Below, one piece after another: positions 1-8,540 of a stretch of DNA of 64,000 nt (the stretch's first letter is position 1; each line of letters opens with the position of its first letter). The notes below the pieces were generated by a model. The model saw nothing but the letters and a program-made list of their open reading frames with translations. It was not told where the DNA came from and made no database searches. Both the position numbers and the translations under genes were made by a program. Source of the DNA: Candidatus Gastranaerophilales bacterium (GTDB taxonomy: Bacteria; Cyanobacteriota; Vampirovibrionia; Gastranaerophilales; Gastranaerophilaceae); NCBI GenBank assembly GCA_944325885.1, contig CALVBT010000009.1:22182-86181 (forward strand), written 5' to 3'.

Positions 1-405
1 GAAAATACTGTTATCAAAGCAGCAAAACATTCCGGCACCATCAAAACAATTGTAAACGGCAGCTGGTGGCAGAAATTAACAGGCAAAGCACAAAATACTC
101 ACAAAATTGATCCTTATCAATTTATAAAAATCGGTGATATTGATGCAGTTGCTGATAATATTGCTAAATTGTCAAAACAGGCTTCAGGCCAAAAAGACTT
201 AACAAAATTCCTGAAATCTTGCAGAAATATGAAGATTGCGTCCGTTGCTGCAAATATGGGTATAACCTGCTTGTTCTTAGGTCTGATTGTTCCTTATTCT
301 ATGATGAAATACAGAGAAAAACATCAAGACGGTAAAAAAGAATTCCACGTACAGTCAGAAATAGAAAAACAACTCGAAAAGAGCTTTAAAGGCAGAATCG
401 CATAA
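1..405 (+). CDS. C-terminal part of a membrane-anchored hypothetical protein
   Basis: The reading frame is open from base 1, so the gene begins left of the window; 134 residues are visible. A hydrophobic stretch (SVAANMGITCLFLGLIVPYS) forms one likely transmembrane helix. A short charged tail follows (KYREKHQDGKKEFHV, then an amphipathic Lys/Glu segment). I do not recognise a named family. The single C-terminal membrane anchor with a basic tail resembles other uncharacterised proteins in this window and is probably lineage-specific (inference). A strong hairpin terminator follows 25 bases after the stop, so this is the last gene of its transcript. Confidence 0.7.
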   Translation, partial: ENTVIKAAKHSGTIKTIVNGSWWQKLTGKAQNTHKIDPYQFIKIGDIDAVADNIAKLSKQASGQKDLTKFLKSCRNMKIASVAANMGITCLFLGLIVPYSMMKYREKHQDGKKEFHVQSEIEKQLEKSFKGRIA

Positions 406-429
406 TTCAATTCATTATTAATAATTAAA

Positions 430-458
430 AAGCCCTCTTTATTGTAGAGGGCTTTTTT
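430..458. terminator. Rho-independent terminator, probably bidirectional
   Basis: The stem AAGCCCTCT pairs with AGAGGGCTT around a short loop, followed by a run of T on the plus strand and preceded by A's that serve the minus strand. It lies between the convergent ends of the membrane protein (stop 405) and the GNAT gene (stop 464). Confidence 0.85.
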
Positions 459-463
459 ATACC

Positions 464-1444
464 TTATTGTACAGGTCTGTATGCCTGCGTGTAGTAATAA
501 TCTTCTTTAAAACCTAATCTTCTGTACATTTTTAGTGCAGCATAGTTGTCAGTTTCTGTGCTGGCGTTGAGTTCTGATAGGCTCAATCCGCTTTTTTCCG
601 TTAGGAGTTTCATTGTATTGTATAGCAATGCCTCGCCAAGCCCCTTAGAACAGTGTTCTTTAAGCATCCCGACAAGAGGAATATTAGCTATTCTGCCGGC
701 TGTAATGTTTGCAAAACAAATGCCAACAGGTTTCTTTTTATAAAGAAGAACACTTGTCGCATTAGGAAGAAATTTGCCGTACACGCCTGTTACTATTTTA
801 TTTAAAATATCTTTTGAGCCTTCTATAGAAGCAAATCTCGGGTCAAATAAGGCATCAGATGTTTCTTTAAACGCATTGTTTATGACATTTACCATTTCAT
901 CACAGTATTTGCCGTCCCAAGTCTTTATTTCATAGTCTTCCGGTAAAGATTTTTGTTTATAATTTCTATAAACCTCTATGGACTTCAAATTAGTAAAGAT
1001 AAAGCGTTCTACAGCCAGTCCTACAAGTTTAAAACCGTAGTTTGTTATTTCCGGCGTAAACTGCTCCTGAGAACCCAGCATAGGGTATGTAACCACCTTA
1101 TCCTTGATTATATCTTTGTTTATTTCCATAAATTTGTCCATAAGGACACGTCTTTTTTCGTTAAGATGCTCGTCGCCGAGACAATGTATAATGTTGAGTT
1201 CAAGAGCTTCGCTAATTTCTGTTGTGTAGACCATAAATGCTGTTGGTATTTCGTCTTCAAACAAAATAAGGCAGTCAATCAGCCCTTCTTTCAGGCTGGC
1301 AATAAAGTCATCATATTCAAGAGGCTCAAGCTCAAACTTATAGACTGAGTATGCCTTATTTTTAAAGTCATTGTATACGCCTTTAAAAATGTTTTTTATA
1401 TCATCTGAATATTTTCCAACTTTATACGCTAAAGTTTCTGCCAT
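464..1444 (-). CDS. GNAT-family N-acetyltransferase, two-domain
   Basis: At 326 residues this is about twice a single GNAT domain. The C-terminal half (about 180-326) carries the acetyl-CoA binding motif A as KGLGEALL (about residue 268) and the typical ending NYAALKMYRRLGF. The N-terminal half looks like a degenerate GNAT fold with no clear motif A. The substrate cannot be named. Its ATG overlaps the stop of ribBA by one base (TAATG), so it is translationally coupled to the riboflavin genes as the last cistron. It may be a passenger rather than a pathway enzyme. Confidence 0.8.
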   Translation of the reverse strand: MAETLAYKVGKYSDDIKNIFKGVYNDFKNKAYSVYKFELEPLEYDDFIASLKEGLIDCLILFEDEIPTAFMVYTTEISEALELNIIHCLGDEHLNEKRRVLMDKFMEINKDIIKDKVVTYPMLGSQEQFTPEITNYGFKLVGLAVERFIFTNLKSIEVYRNYKQKSLPEDYEIKTWDGKYCDEMVNVINNAFKETSDALFDPRFASIEGSKDILNKIVTGVYGKFLPNATSVLLYKKKPVGICFANITAGRIANIPLVGMLKEHCSKGLGEALLYNTMKLLTEKSGLSLSELNASTETDNYAALKMYRRLGFKEDYYYTQAYRPVQ

Positions 1445-2727
1445 TATACTTGCTCCGAATTATTTTGTATCTTGTCTATTTCAAGCATGTGATGCATTTT
1501 GTTGGCCTTTGTACAAAGATATCTGTAATTGTATTTTGTACATTCCGAATCAACGTGGACTCTTTCTGCTATTTCAAGGCCGTAACCTTCTAAACCGACA
1601 ATTTTTTGCGGGTTATTTGTAATTAATTTAAATCTTTTAAAGCCCAAATCTAGCAAAATCTGCGCTCCATCGCCATAATCTCTCAAGTCAGAGTTAAATC
1701 CAAGTGAAAGATTTGCCTGTATTGTGTCTTCGCCTTTGTCCTGCAGAACATAAGCTTTGATTTTATTAACAATGCCGATGCCTCTACCCTCGTGGTTCAT
1801 TAGATAAACAACAGCACCTTTGCCATAATCGTCTATCATTTTCATAGAGTTTTGAAGCTGGCTGTTGCAGTCGCATCTAAGGCTGTGAAAAGTATCGCCG
1901 GTGAGGCAGATGCTGTGCATTCTGACCAGAGGAATTTTGTCTGACCCGTCATCTTTTAACAGTGCTACATGCTCTTGCCCTGTTAACTTGTGTCTGTAGC
2001 CGATTAGTCTAAATGTGCCAAACGCAGTGGGCAGGTTTACTTCGGCTTCTCTAATCATTAGCTTTTCATTTTTAAGCCTGTAAGAGATCAGCTGAGCAAC
2101 TGTAATAAATTTAATACCGTGTTTTTGTGCAAATTTGTGTAAATCATCTCTGCGAGCCATAGAACCGTCAGGATTTACAATCTCACAGCACACACCAACA
2201 TCTTTTAGTCCGCCAAGTTTACATAAGTCAACAGCAGCCTCTGTATGGCCGACACGCTCAAGAACTCCGCCCTGCTTTGCTATCAAAGGAAAGATGTGTC
2301 CCGGCTGCCTTAAATCACACGGCTGTGCATTATCGTCTGCCATAAGTTTTAGTGTAATTGACCTGTCGTAAGCAGAAACACCTGTTGTTACACCATATTT
2401 GGGGTCAGCATCAACACTCTGAGTAAAGGCTGTTCCTTTTACATCGGTGTTGTTTTTTACCATATAATCAAGGCCGAGCTTTTTTGCACGTTCAAAGCTA
2501 ATTGGAGCGCAAAGCACGCCCTTTGCCTCTGAAATCATAAAATTAACATTTTCGGGTGTTGCAAACTCGGCTGCACATATAAGATCGCCTTCGTTTTCAC
2601 GTGCCTCATCATCGGCTACAATAACCATACCGCCGTTTTTGAGGGCTTCCAATGCTTCTTCTACAGTATCAAAACTGCAGTTTGCATCTTTATTAAAAAC
2701 TTCTTTTATATTTTCAAGTAACGACAT
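1444..2727 (-). CDS. ribBA: Bifunctional DHBP synthase / GTP cyclohydrolase II
   Basis: The 427-residue fusion supplies both branches of riboflavin precursor synthesis. It converts ribulose 5-phosphate to 3,4-dihydroxy-2-butanone 4-phosphate, and GTP to the diaminopyrimidine precursor. The N-terminal domain (about 1-205) has the acidic signature DDEARENEGDL. The C-terminal domain (about 215-415) has the zinc-binding CLTGDTFHSLRCDC near residue 273 and the GRGIGIVNK loop. Length and domain order match standard RibBA. The gene overlaps ribE upstream and the GNAT gene downstream by one base each (TAATG), a tightly coupled three-gene unit. ribD and ribH are not in the window. Confidence 0.97.
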   Translation of the reverse strand: MSLLENIKEVFNKDANCSFDTVEEALEALKNGGMVIVADDEARENEGDLICAAEFATPENVNFMISEAKGVLCAPISFERAKKLGLDYMVKNNTDVKGTAFTQSVDADPKYGVTTGVSAYDRSITLKLMADDNAQPCDLRQPGHIFPLIAKQGGVLERVGHTEAAVDLCKLGGLKDVGVCCEIVNPDGSMARRDDLHKFAQKHGIKFITVAQLISYRLKNEKLMIREAEVNLPTAFGTFRLIGYRHKLTGQEHVALLKDDGSDKIPLVRMHSICLTGDTFHSLRCDCNSQLQNSMKMIDDYGKGAVVYLMNHEGRGIGIVNKIKAYVLQDKGEDTIQANLSLGFNSDLRDYGDGAQILLDLGFKRFKLITNNPQKIVGLEGYGLEIAERVHVDSECTKYNYRYLCTKANKMHHMLEIDKIQNNSEQV

Positions 2728-3377
2728 TAAACAAACCCGTTTCTTTCTAATAAATCTATACTTATATTGCTTGTTTTATTGATATTATCATTCGATAATA
2801 AATATTTTTCAACATATTTGCCTATCATATCGGTTTCGATATTTACTCTGTCATTAACCTTAAGATACGCAAGGTTTGTGGATTTTAGCGTATGAGAAAT
2901 TACTGCAATTGTAATCTCTTTGTTGTTTATAGCAGCTATCGTCAAACTAATGCCATCAACAGTCACCGAGCCTTTTTTTACCATTTGGCTAACAAGTTCA
3001 GACGGCACCTCAAACGTAAATTCCGTTGTGTCGCCAGATTTAACTATCTTTGTTATTATTGCAGTACCATCTACGTGACCGCTCACAAGATGTCCATCCA
3101 GTCTGTCACAGAGTCTTAGCGTTCTTTCAAGATTAACAATCCGTCCCTCTTTAAACGAGGAAAAAGTTGTCACAGAAAGAGTTTCACACGAAGCAAATAC
3201 CGTAAAACTATCCTGAGTAAATTCAATAACGGTCTGGCAGGCACCATTTATTGCAATGCTATCTCCTATTTTTAATCCATCAAGCACTTTGCTGCATTGT
3301 ACAGTAATATACAGCGAAGAATCTGCCTTTTTCAGAGATGCTATTTTTCCTGTTTCTTCTACTAAACCTGTGAACAT
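2727..3377 (-). CDS. ribE: Riboflavin synthase alpha subunit
   Basis: This enzyme dismutates two 6,7-dimethyl-8-ribityllumazines to riboflavin. The 216-residue protein starts with the family hallmark MFTGLVEETGKI and contains the internal lumazine-binding repeat (GHLVSGHVDGTA near residue 100), so both pseudo-symmetric barrels are present. It is the first gene of the ribE-ribBA-GNAT unit. Only 41 bases separate it from the next gene upstream (stop at 3419), too short for an FMN riboswitch. Any regulation must act from further upstream or elsewhere. The family identity is certain. Confidence 0.97.
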   Translation of the reverse strand: MFTGLVEETGKIASLKKADSSLYITVQCSKVLDGLKIGDSIAINGACQTVIEFTQDSFTVFASCETLSVTTFSSFKEGRIVNLERTLRLCDRLDGHLVSGHVDGTAIITKIVKSGDTTEFTFEVPSELVSQMVKKGSVTVDGISLTIAAINNKEITIAVISHTLKSTNLAYLKVNDRVNIETDMIGKYVEKYLLSNDNINKTSNISIDLLERNGFV

Positions 3378-3418
3378 ATTTACAATTTAGCACAAAATCT
3401 GCTGTTAAAAAATATTGT

Positions 3419-4687
3419 TTAACCTAATAATTTCTTTACTTCTCTGGCAACTGCCTCGCCCATTGAAAAACAAGAGGTCTGTATTCTCAAAGCAGCCTGT
3501 GCGCTAAAATCAGTAGAAACGCATCTGCCAGCTATAAACAGATTGTCATAATTGGCAGATTTTAATATATCAACGGGTACCTCATAGTCCACAGTCGTAT
3601 GCTGCAGAGTAGAAGAATCCTTTTTATACGAATGTATATCAATAGGATAATCAGCGTGCAATACAGGATTTTCGTAGGTTTTGCCGCTTAGTAAATCCTC
3701 TTTTGTATAAACGGCTTTGCCTTTTATTCGTCTTGATTCTCGTATCCCAAGCATATCAGCAATATTGGATATATAAGAGGCCTCAAACCCTGGAAAATAA
3801 GCTTTCATAAAGCAATAAAGCCGCCAAATCTGCTTTCTGGCAGTAATAATGCCCCTTGATACAGAAACAGCATCAAGAGGGTCAATATCCTTGTCCAGTA
3901 TGATTCTCGGGCAGTTTAGAGAAACTGTTCCTGGCATTGCAGGTATCGTAAACAGCTGAAAATACGATGCATCAGCCTCATTTATTATCCCGTCTTTAAT
4001 ACCTTGTTCAAACAATGGCCATAATGCCCATTTGCGGTCTTTATCCCAGGTGCAGGCAGTTGAAAGATGTATTTCTCCATTAATCACATCGCAAGTCGTT
4101 ACATTTCTGTCTTTATCAAAATCTAAAAGCCAGTCTGAAAATTTTTTTAAATCAATCCCGGATATATGAAAGCGCAGTGTCATTGGCTGTCTGTGTTCAA
4201 AATTTTCCAGAATTTCATTTTTCAAAATTGCAGAAAAATTTCCATCGCCTGTAGCGTCTAAAAAATATAACGATTCGATATGTAACGATAAAGTTTTTGA
4301 GCAAATTTCAATAGAATGTACATGATTTTTATCACATTTTGCATTTATGACTTCTGCATCATATATTACTTCGCATCCGACTTTTTCAAGCAAGGAGTCG
4401 AGTGCTATTTTAGCAAGTTCAGGATTGAACCACCCAGTATTGCCGTCGCAGTAAGTAATTTGCCCATTATAGAGAGAAAGCTCATCAATAAAAGCTTTAT
4501 AAAATTCGCAATTTATATCTTTTGTATTGGATTTCATAGCCGGCATAACAAGAGCAGACGTTATTGACCCGCCTAGATGAATATTTTTTTCAACAATCAG
4601 TGTCTTCAAACCTGATTTTGCTGCTATATATCCTGCCGCTACTCCGGCTGTCCCGCCGCCGCAAATTACGAGGTCATATTTTTGCAT
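3419..4687 (-). CDS. FAD-dependent oxidoreductase (FAD_oxidored / GidA-like fold)
   Basis: The 422-residue flavoprotein has an N-terminal dinucleotide-binding motif (CGGGTAGVAAGYIAAKSG, residues about 9-26, then VEKNIHLGG). A late FAD-contact segment (LFIAGRCVSTDFSAQAALR) lies near residue 385. This arrangement is typical of the FAD_oxidored (PF12831) group rather than the D-amino-acid oxidase group. The substrate is unknown. Its start overlaps the end of the MnmD-like methyltransferase by 14 bases, so the two are co-translated. In enterobacterial MnmC a tRNA methyltransferase is fused to an FAD oxidase, so a partner role in tRNA modification is an attractive but unproven reading. Confidence 0.8.
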   Translation of the reverse strand: MQKYDLVICGGGTAGVAAGYIAAKSGLKTLIVEKNIHLGGSITSALVMPAMKSNTKDINCEFYKAFIDELSLYNGQITYCDGNTGWFNPELAKIALDSLLEKVGCEVIYDAEVINAKCDKNHVHSIEICSKTLSLHIESLYFLDATGDGNFSAILKNEILENFEHRQPMTLRFHISGIDLKKFSDWLLDFDKDRNVTTCDVINGEIHLSTACTWDKDRKWALWPLFEQGIKDGIINEADASYFQLFTIPAMPGTVSLNCPRIILDKDIDPLDAVSVSRGIITARKQIWRLYCFMKAYFPGFEASYISNIADMLGIRESRRIKGKAVYTKEDLLSGKTYENPVLHADYPIDIHSYKKDSSTLQHTTVDYEVPVDILKSANYDNLFIAGRCVSTDFSAQAALRIQTSCFSMGEAVAREVKKLLG

Positions 4688-5816
4688 TTACCTTCTCCCT
4701 TTTGTGAAATTTATTATAATGGCTGGATGATTCCAGATTAAGCTCTTTTTTTCTTATGGCATATTCCTCAAGAATTTCTGCAGCCGTTAAATTTAAGTCT
4801 TTATCTCTGTAATAAACGCCTGCACCTGTTTTCATCAGCCCGCAATCGTATTCATTCAATGGATTTAAAATAAAATTTTTATTATGCGTTGCGATTGTGC
4901 CGCAGCATCTTCCTTCTTTATCAAATAACTTTCCGGCATAAAATCCTGCGTCTATCATGGCATGGCGCACAGCCGCAGAATTTGAGTAGGTTAAAAGAAT
5001 AGTATCATCATTAGAAAGTGAATTTAAACGTTTAAAAAAATCGTAAGACCAGAGTGTGGGTAATTTTGTCGGGGTAAACGCATCCAAAAATATAATATCG
5101 TAAGGCCCGTTTAGTGATTTTATAGACTTTCTTGCATCCTCATAATATGAGTTAAATATAATTTTGTTTATTTTAAGGGGTTTGAGGTGCTTTTTATTGC
5201 GTGGCGATATACAATGATAATATATATTATGTAAAAAGCGATTATTTGATTCAAGGGGGTTATAACTATAGGTAAGGTGTTTAAATTTTTTGATTAAACG
5301 CCTGTAAAACGGTGCTATAAATTTCCTGTATTGAGGATGTGTAATGATGTATTTTATAAAATCAGATGAGCTATGTATTTCGTCTGCTAAAGCCCTCAAT
5401 AGAATAAATGATATCTCAGGATATTTATCTTCATAGCCGTCTTTGATAAAAGGGGAAATCAATACAAGTTTTTTGTTATACTCCAGAGCATCTATTGTAA
5501 TTTGTCCGTTATAATTTGTTGTTATTATTTTTTTTAAAAAAGCTTTTGTGTTGTATCCGATGCCATAGCAAATATCCAGAACTTTTATATTATTTTTATT
5601 GATAAAATTATTTTCAAAATTTAAAGGCAGTACAAACTTTTCTTCTGCTTCCGTTTTTGCACCATATATTGAGTGATACACATCTTCTACACCTGTATTG
5701 TACAATCCCGTTGAACCATCCCGGGTAAACTGGAATCTTACTTCGTTCTCAAATGAACTGAAGCAGTTAGGCGAGTCATCATATTCAGATGTTATATTTG
5801 AATCGTTTGCACACAT
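4674..5816 (-). CDS. MnmD-like tRNA wobble-uridine methyltransferase
   Basis: The 380-residue protein has the DUF752/MnmD signature. The SAM-binding loop VLDICYGIGYNT lies near residue 75-86. The diagnostic FLDAFTPTKLPTLWS lies near 245-260, and TYSNSAAVRHAMIDAGF follows. In MnmC this domain methylates 5-aminomethyl-2-thiouridine to mnm5s2U at the tRNA wobble base. The middle part (about 120-220) is longer than in typical stand-alone MnmD and rich in basic and aromatic residues. The chosen ATG has no Shine-Dalgarno sequence in front of it, only AT-rich DNA. The downstream flavoprotein overlaps its end. Function is inferred from motifs; the exact tRNA substrate is not shown. Confidence 0.75.
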   Translation of the reverse strand: MCANDSNITSEYDDSPNCFSSFENEVRFQFTRDGSTGLYNTGVEDVYHSIYGAKTEAEEKFVLPLNFENNFINKNNIKVLDICYGIGYNTKAFLKKIITTNYNGQITIDALEYNKKLVLISPFIKDGYEDKYPEISFILLRALADEIHSSSDFIKYIITHPQYRKFIAPFYRRLIKKFKHLTYSYNPLESNNRFLHNIYYHCISPRNKKHLKPLKINKIIFNSYYEDARKSIKSLNGPYDIIFLDAFTPTKLPTLWSYDFFKRLNSLSNDDTILLTYSNSAAVRHAMIDAGFYAGKLFDKEGRCCGTIATHNKNFILNPLNEYDCGLMKTGAGVYYRDKDLNLTAAEILEEYAIRKKELNLESSSHYNKFHKREKVNAKI

Positions 5817-6118
5817 ATATTTATTATATTAATTTTGTGATTATAAAGAAAATTGTTAAGACAATATTTATCACTATATAACTATACGATATATTACGAT
5901 AATATTTAAATCTATTTAAAGATATTATCAATATATTACGATTAGATATTTATATTTTTGTTTTAAAATATTATCGATATATATCGAACAGTTATAATTA
6001 AATATTAAATTTTTAATTTAAAAAATTATGTTACTCACTTTTTTTTCATGGCGATGTAGATTCAGAGTGCTTAAATTATATTTTAATTAGAAAAATTCGA
6101 GTGAGAGAGGAATTTGTT
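5817..6118 (+). promoter_or_regulatory. Repeat-rich AT leader of the response-regulator gene
   Basis: This 300-base gap lies between divergent genes and has no open frame worth calling. It holds direct copies of ATATATTACGAT at 5889-5900 and 5931-5942 (42 bases apart, about four helical turns). It also holds a perfect 14-base palindrome TCGATATATATCGA at 5974-5987. A TATAAT at 5993-5998 starts six bases after the palindrome, so the palindrome would lie in the promoter spacer. The layout suggests an operator for the downstream regulator or another factor (inference). Confidence 0.5.
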
Positions 6119-6781
6119 ATGAAATCAATATCAATTCTTATGGTAGAAGACCATAAGCTATTGCGAGTTGGACTCAGATCCTTATTTAATGAAACCTCCG
6201 ACCTTAAGGTTATTGCTGAAGCTGAAACAGGAAAAGACGCAGTTGAAAAGGCTAAGATAATGAAGCCTGATATAGTGCTTATGGACATAGGCCTACCGGA
6301 TATTTCAGGCATAGAAGCCACAAAACGCATATTAAATGACAATGTAGAACAAAAAATAATGATGCTGACCTCTCATGTAAACGAAAAAGAGGTCATGGAT
6401 TCGCTCAGCGCAGGCGCTTACGCCTATGTACTAAAGGATATAAACACTGAATTGCTCACTATGGTTATAAAATCCGTAAAAGACGGTGCAATATGGCTTG
6501 ATCCAAAGGTTGTACCCCTAATTAGAGATAAATCTAGCTGTTTTATACCCCCAAAACAGAACTCCAGAGCGGCTTTTAGAGCGCAGCACGGGAATTTAAC
6601 GGAAAGAGAATATGAAGTGCTAAAGCTTGTTGTAGAAGGGCAGTCAAATGCCGAAATAGCCAGCACTCTTACGATTAGCGAGCATACGGCAAAGGCTCAT
6701 GTATGCAATATAATACAAAAACTGGTAGTTGATGACAGAACACAGGCAGCTGTAAAAGCTATCAAAGAGGGGTTAGTCTGA
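6119..6781 (+). CDS. NarL/FixJ-family response regulator
   Basis: The 220-residue DNA-binding response regulator has a receiver domain (about 1-120) with phospho-acceptor Asp56 in VLMDIGLPD, the acidic pair in VEDHK, and Lys in YVLKD. A LuxR-type helix-turn-helix (about 155-215: NLTEREYEVLKLVVEG, then SEHTAKAHVCNI) follows a short linker. I chose ATG 6119 over the in-frame GTG at 6101. The run GAGAGAGG lies 8 bases before it, and the protein then begins with the usual beta-strand MKSISILMVED. No sensor kinase is adjacent, so it is an orphan here. Its 3' end overlaps the convergent etfA by nine bases. Confidence 0.93.
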   Translation: MKSISILMVEDHKLLRVGLRSLFNETSDLKVIAEAETGKDAVEKAKIMKPDIVLMDIGLPDISGIEATKRILNDNVEQKIMMLTSHVNEKEVMDSLSAGAYAYVLKDINTELLTMVIKSVKDGAIWLDPKVVPLIRDKSSCFIPPKQNSRAAFRAQHGNLTEREYEVLKLVVEGQSNAEIASTLTISEHTAKAHVCNIIQKLVVDDRTQAAVKAIKEGLV

Positions 6782-7747
6782 CAATTTGCCAATCAATGTG
6801 TGCAGAAGGCTCACAGCATCGCACTCAATGGCTATGTCTGCGCCGGACATTATCGGCGCATCTTTATTTATATTTATTGCTACTATTTTATCGGCATTTG
6901 TAATACCTGTCATGTGCTGCATTGCACCTGAAATACCAAAGGCAATATACAATTTTGGCGAAACAGAGTTCCCGGTTTGTCCTACCTGTATGCTTTGCTC
7001 TGCCCAGCCTTGCTCAACGGCAGCACGTGAGGCAGCAGGCTTTGCACCGAGCAAATCAGCAAGTTTGTAAATCAAATTAAAATTTTCTTTGTTTTGTATG
7101 CCAAGCCCGCCTGCAACAATAATTTCAGAGCATGTCCAATCCTCTGCCGCAGGTTTGTTTTCGGAATACAATACCTCAAGCAAGCTGCATAATCCGTCAA
7201 AAGAGAGCGAAAAGTATTCAATTTCCGTTTCGTTATTGCAACTTTGCTGTAAATACTTAAAAGCTCCGGGTCTTACTGTAGCAAAATTAGGTTTTGTTTT
7301 GGAAACAATTGTTGCCATCAATTGTCCGCCATAAGTCGGTCTTGTCGCCAGCAGATTTCCATTTTCGTCAACCTCAAGACCTGTACAATCCGCAGTAAGA
7401 CCTATATCCTGTTTTGATGCAAGCCTTGGTGCAATATCTCTGCCGTCAGAAGTTGCGCCCATTAGCAGCACATCATATTGATTATTTTCAAGAAATACAG
7501 ACAGAGCATTTGCATAGACCTTAGCATTTGTCATATCAAGAAGGTTATCTTTTATAATATACAGCTTATTTAACCCGAGTTGCTTCAAATCAAATAAAGC
7601 GGAATCTATTGATTGTTCATCACCCAGAACAATGCCGTCTATGCTGCTTTGCAAAAAATTCTGCTTAGCATGAGATATAATCTCTTTTGACACTCTGGCA
7701 ACAACGCCGTTATTAACTTCTATGTATATAAGAACTCTGTTATTCAT
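6773..7747 (-). CDS. etfA: Electron transfer flavoprotein alpha subunit
   Basis: This 324-residue FAD-binding subunit of the EtfAB heterodimer carries electrons between acyl-CoA or other flavin dehydrogenases and a quinone or ferredoxin partner. The C-terminal FAD domain is clear: VAGGLGIQNKENF, then GAKPAASRAAVEQGW, VGQTGNSVSPKLYIAFGISG and the closing ADIAIECDAVSLL. It follows etfB with an 8-base overlap. The operon runs nadB-nadC-etfB-etfA. No acyl-CoA dehydrogenase or ETF-quinone oxidoreductase lies in the window, so the electron donor and acceptor are unknown. Confidence 0.95.
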   Translation of the reverse strand: MNNRVLIYIEVNNGVVARVSKEIISHAKQNFLQSSIDGIVLGDEQSIDSALFDLKQLGLNKLYIIKDNLLDMTNAKVYANALSVFLENNQYDVLLMGATSDGRDIAPRLASKQDIGLTADCTGLEVDENGNLLATRPTYGGQLMATIVSKTKPNFATVRPGAFKYLQQSCNNETEIEYFSLSFDGLCSLLEVLYSENKPAAEDWTCSEIIVAGGLGIQNKENFNLIYKLADLLGAKPAASRAAVEQGWAEQSIQVGQTGNSVSPKLYIAFGISGAMQHMTGITNADKIVAININKDAPIMSGADIAIECDAVSLLHTLIGKLSD

Positions 7748-8540
7748 CAGCTGTCCTGCATTTATTTACTTCGTTTACAATAAAATCCGCAATATTTTGC
7801 ACAGATTCATTTTCTATTCTAATTGATTCTCTGTTATTTAAAGGCCTAAATGCCTTTCTCACCTGCGTTGGTGAACCTTTAATCCCGATACTGTCAGTAT
7901 CAGCCTTAATATCATCGGCATTTAGTACAGTAATTGTTTTGTTCTGTGCTTTTATGTACCCGTTAATATCAGGAATTATATCAATATCTCTCTGAGAAAA
8001 CGCCATCAAAAACGGATATGAGGCTTTTATTTCCTGTTTATAATCATTTGTATCTTTTATGCACACTGAAAAATCATTATTTGCTTCTTTTATTGCAATA
8101 ACATTGGTAATTTGTTCTATATTCAGCTTTTGAGCCATACTCGAAGGAGTTTGTGCAGTGTCACCGTCAACAGCCTGTTGTCCGCAGATAATCAAATCAA
8201 AGTCAGGTACAAAGGTTTTTATATACTGGGATAAGCAATAAGCTGTAGCCAGTGTGTCAGAGCCTGAAAATCTCTTGTCAGAGAGCAAAACAGCATCATC
8301 ACATCCCATTGCTACTGCGGTTTTTAATGCATCGATAGCCTGATTTGGCCCCATAGTTACAACGGTAATTTCTGAGTCAGGTATAAGGTATTTAAAGTTT
8401 TTTGCTAATTGTATTGCACCAATATCATAAGGATTGATAACTGAATCAAGCCCTTCACGCTGAATTGTATTGTGTTCAGTCCATTTAATATCGTTTGTAT
8501 CAGGAACCTGTTTTATGCAGACTACAATTTTAAATGTCAT
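7740..8540 (-). CDS. etfB: Electron transfer flavoprotein beta subunit
   Basis: The 266-residue nucleotide-binding subunit of EtfAB has the family start (VVCIKQVPDTNDIKW), NPYDIGAIQLAKNF, and the nucleotide-binding loop AMGCDDAVLLSDKRFSGSDT. The segment GQQAVDGDTAQTPSSMAQKL is also characteristic. Its ATG overlaps the nadC stop by one base (TAATG) and its end overlaps etfA, so it is translationally coupled on both sides. Whether this pair is of the bifurcating type cannot be decided from the motifs visible here. Confidence 0.95.
   Translation of the reverse strand: MTFKIVVCIKQVPDTNDIKWTEHNTIQREGLDSVINPYDIGAIQLAKNFKYLIPDSEITVVTMGPNQAIDALKTAVAMGCDDAVLLSDKRFSGSDTLATAYCLSQYIKTFVPDFDLIICGQQAVDGDTAQTPSSMAQKLNIEQITNVIAIKEANNDFSVCIKDTNDYKQEIKASYPFLMAFSQRDIDIIPDINGYIKAQNKTITVLNADDIKADTDSIGIKGSPTQVRKAFRPLNNRESIRIENESVQNIADFIVNEVNKCRTADE

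Noticed and set aside
3378..3418. Possible FMN riboswitch before ribE
   Set aside because: The gap is only 41 bases and AT-rich; an FMN element needs well over 100 bases.
6101..6118. GTG start for the response regulator
   Set aside because: The purine run that would be its ribosome site lies inside the added codons, and the receiver domain begins cleanly at ATG 6119.
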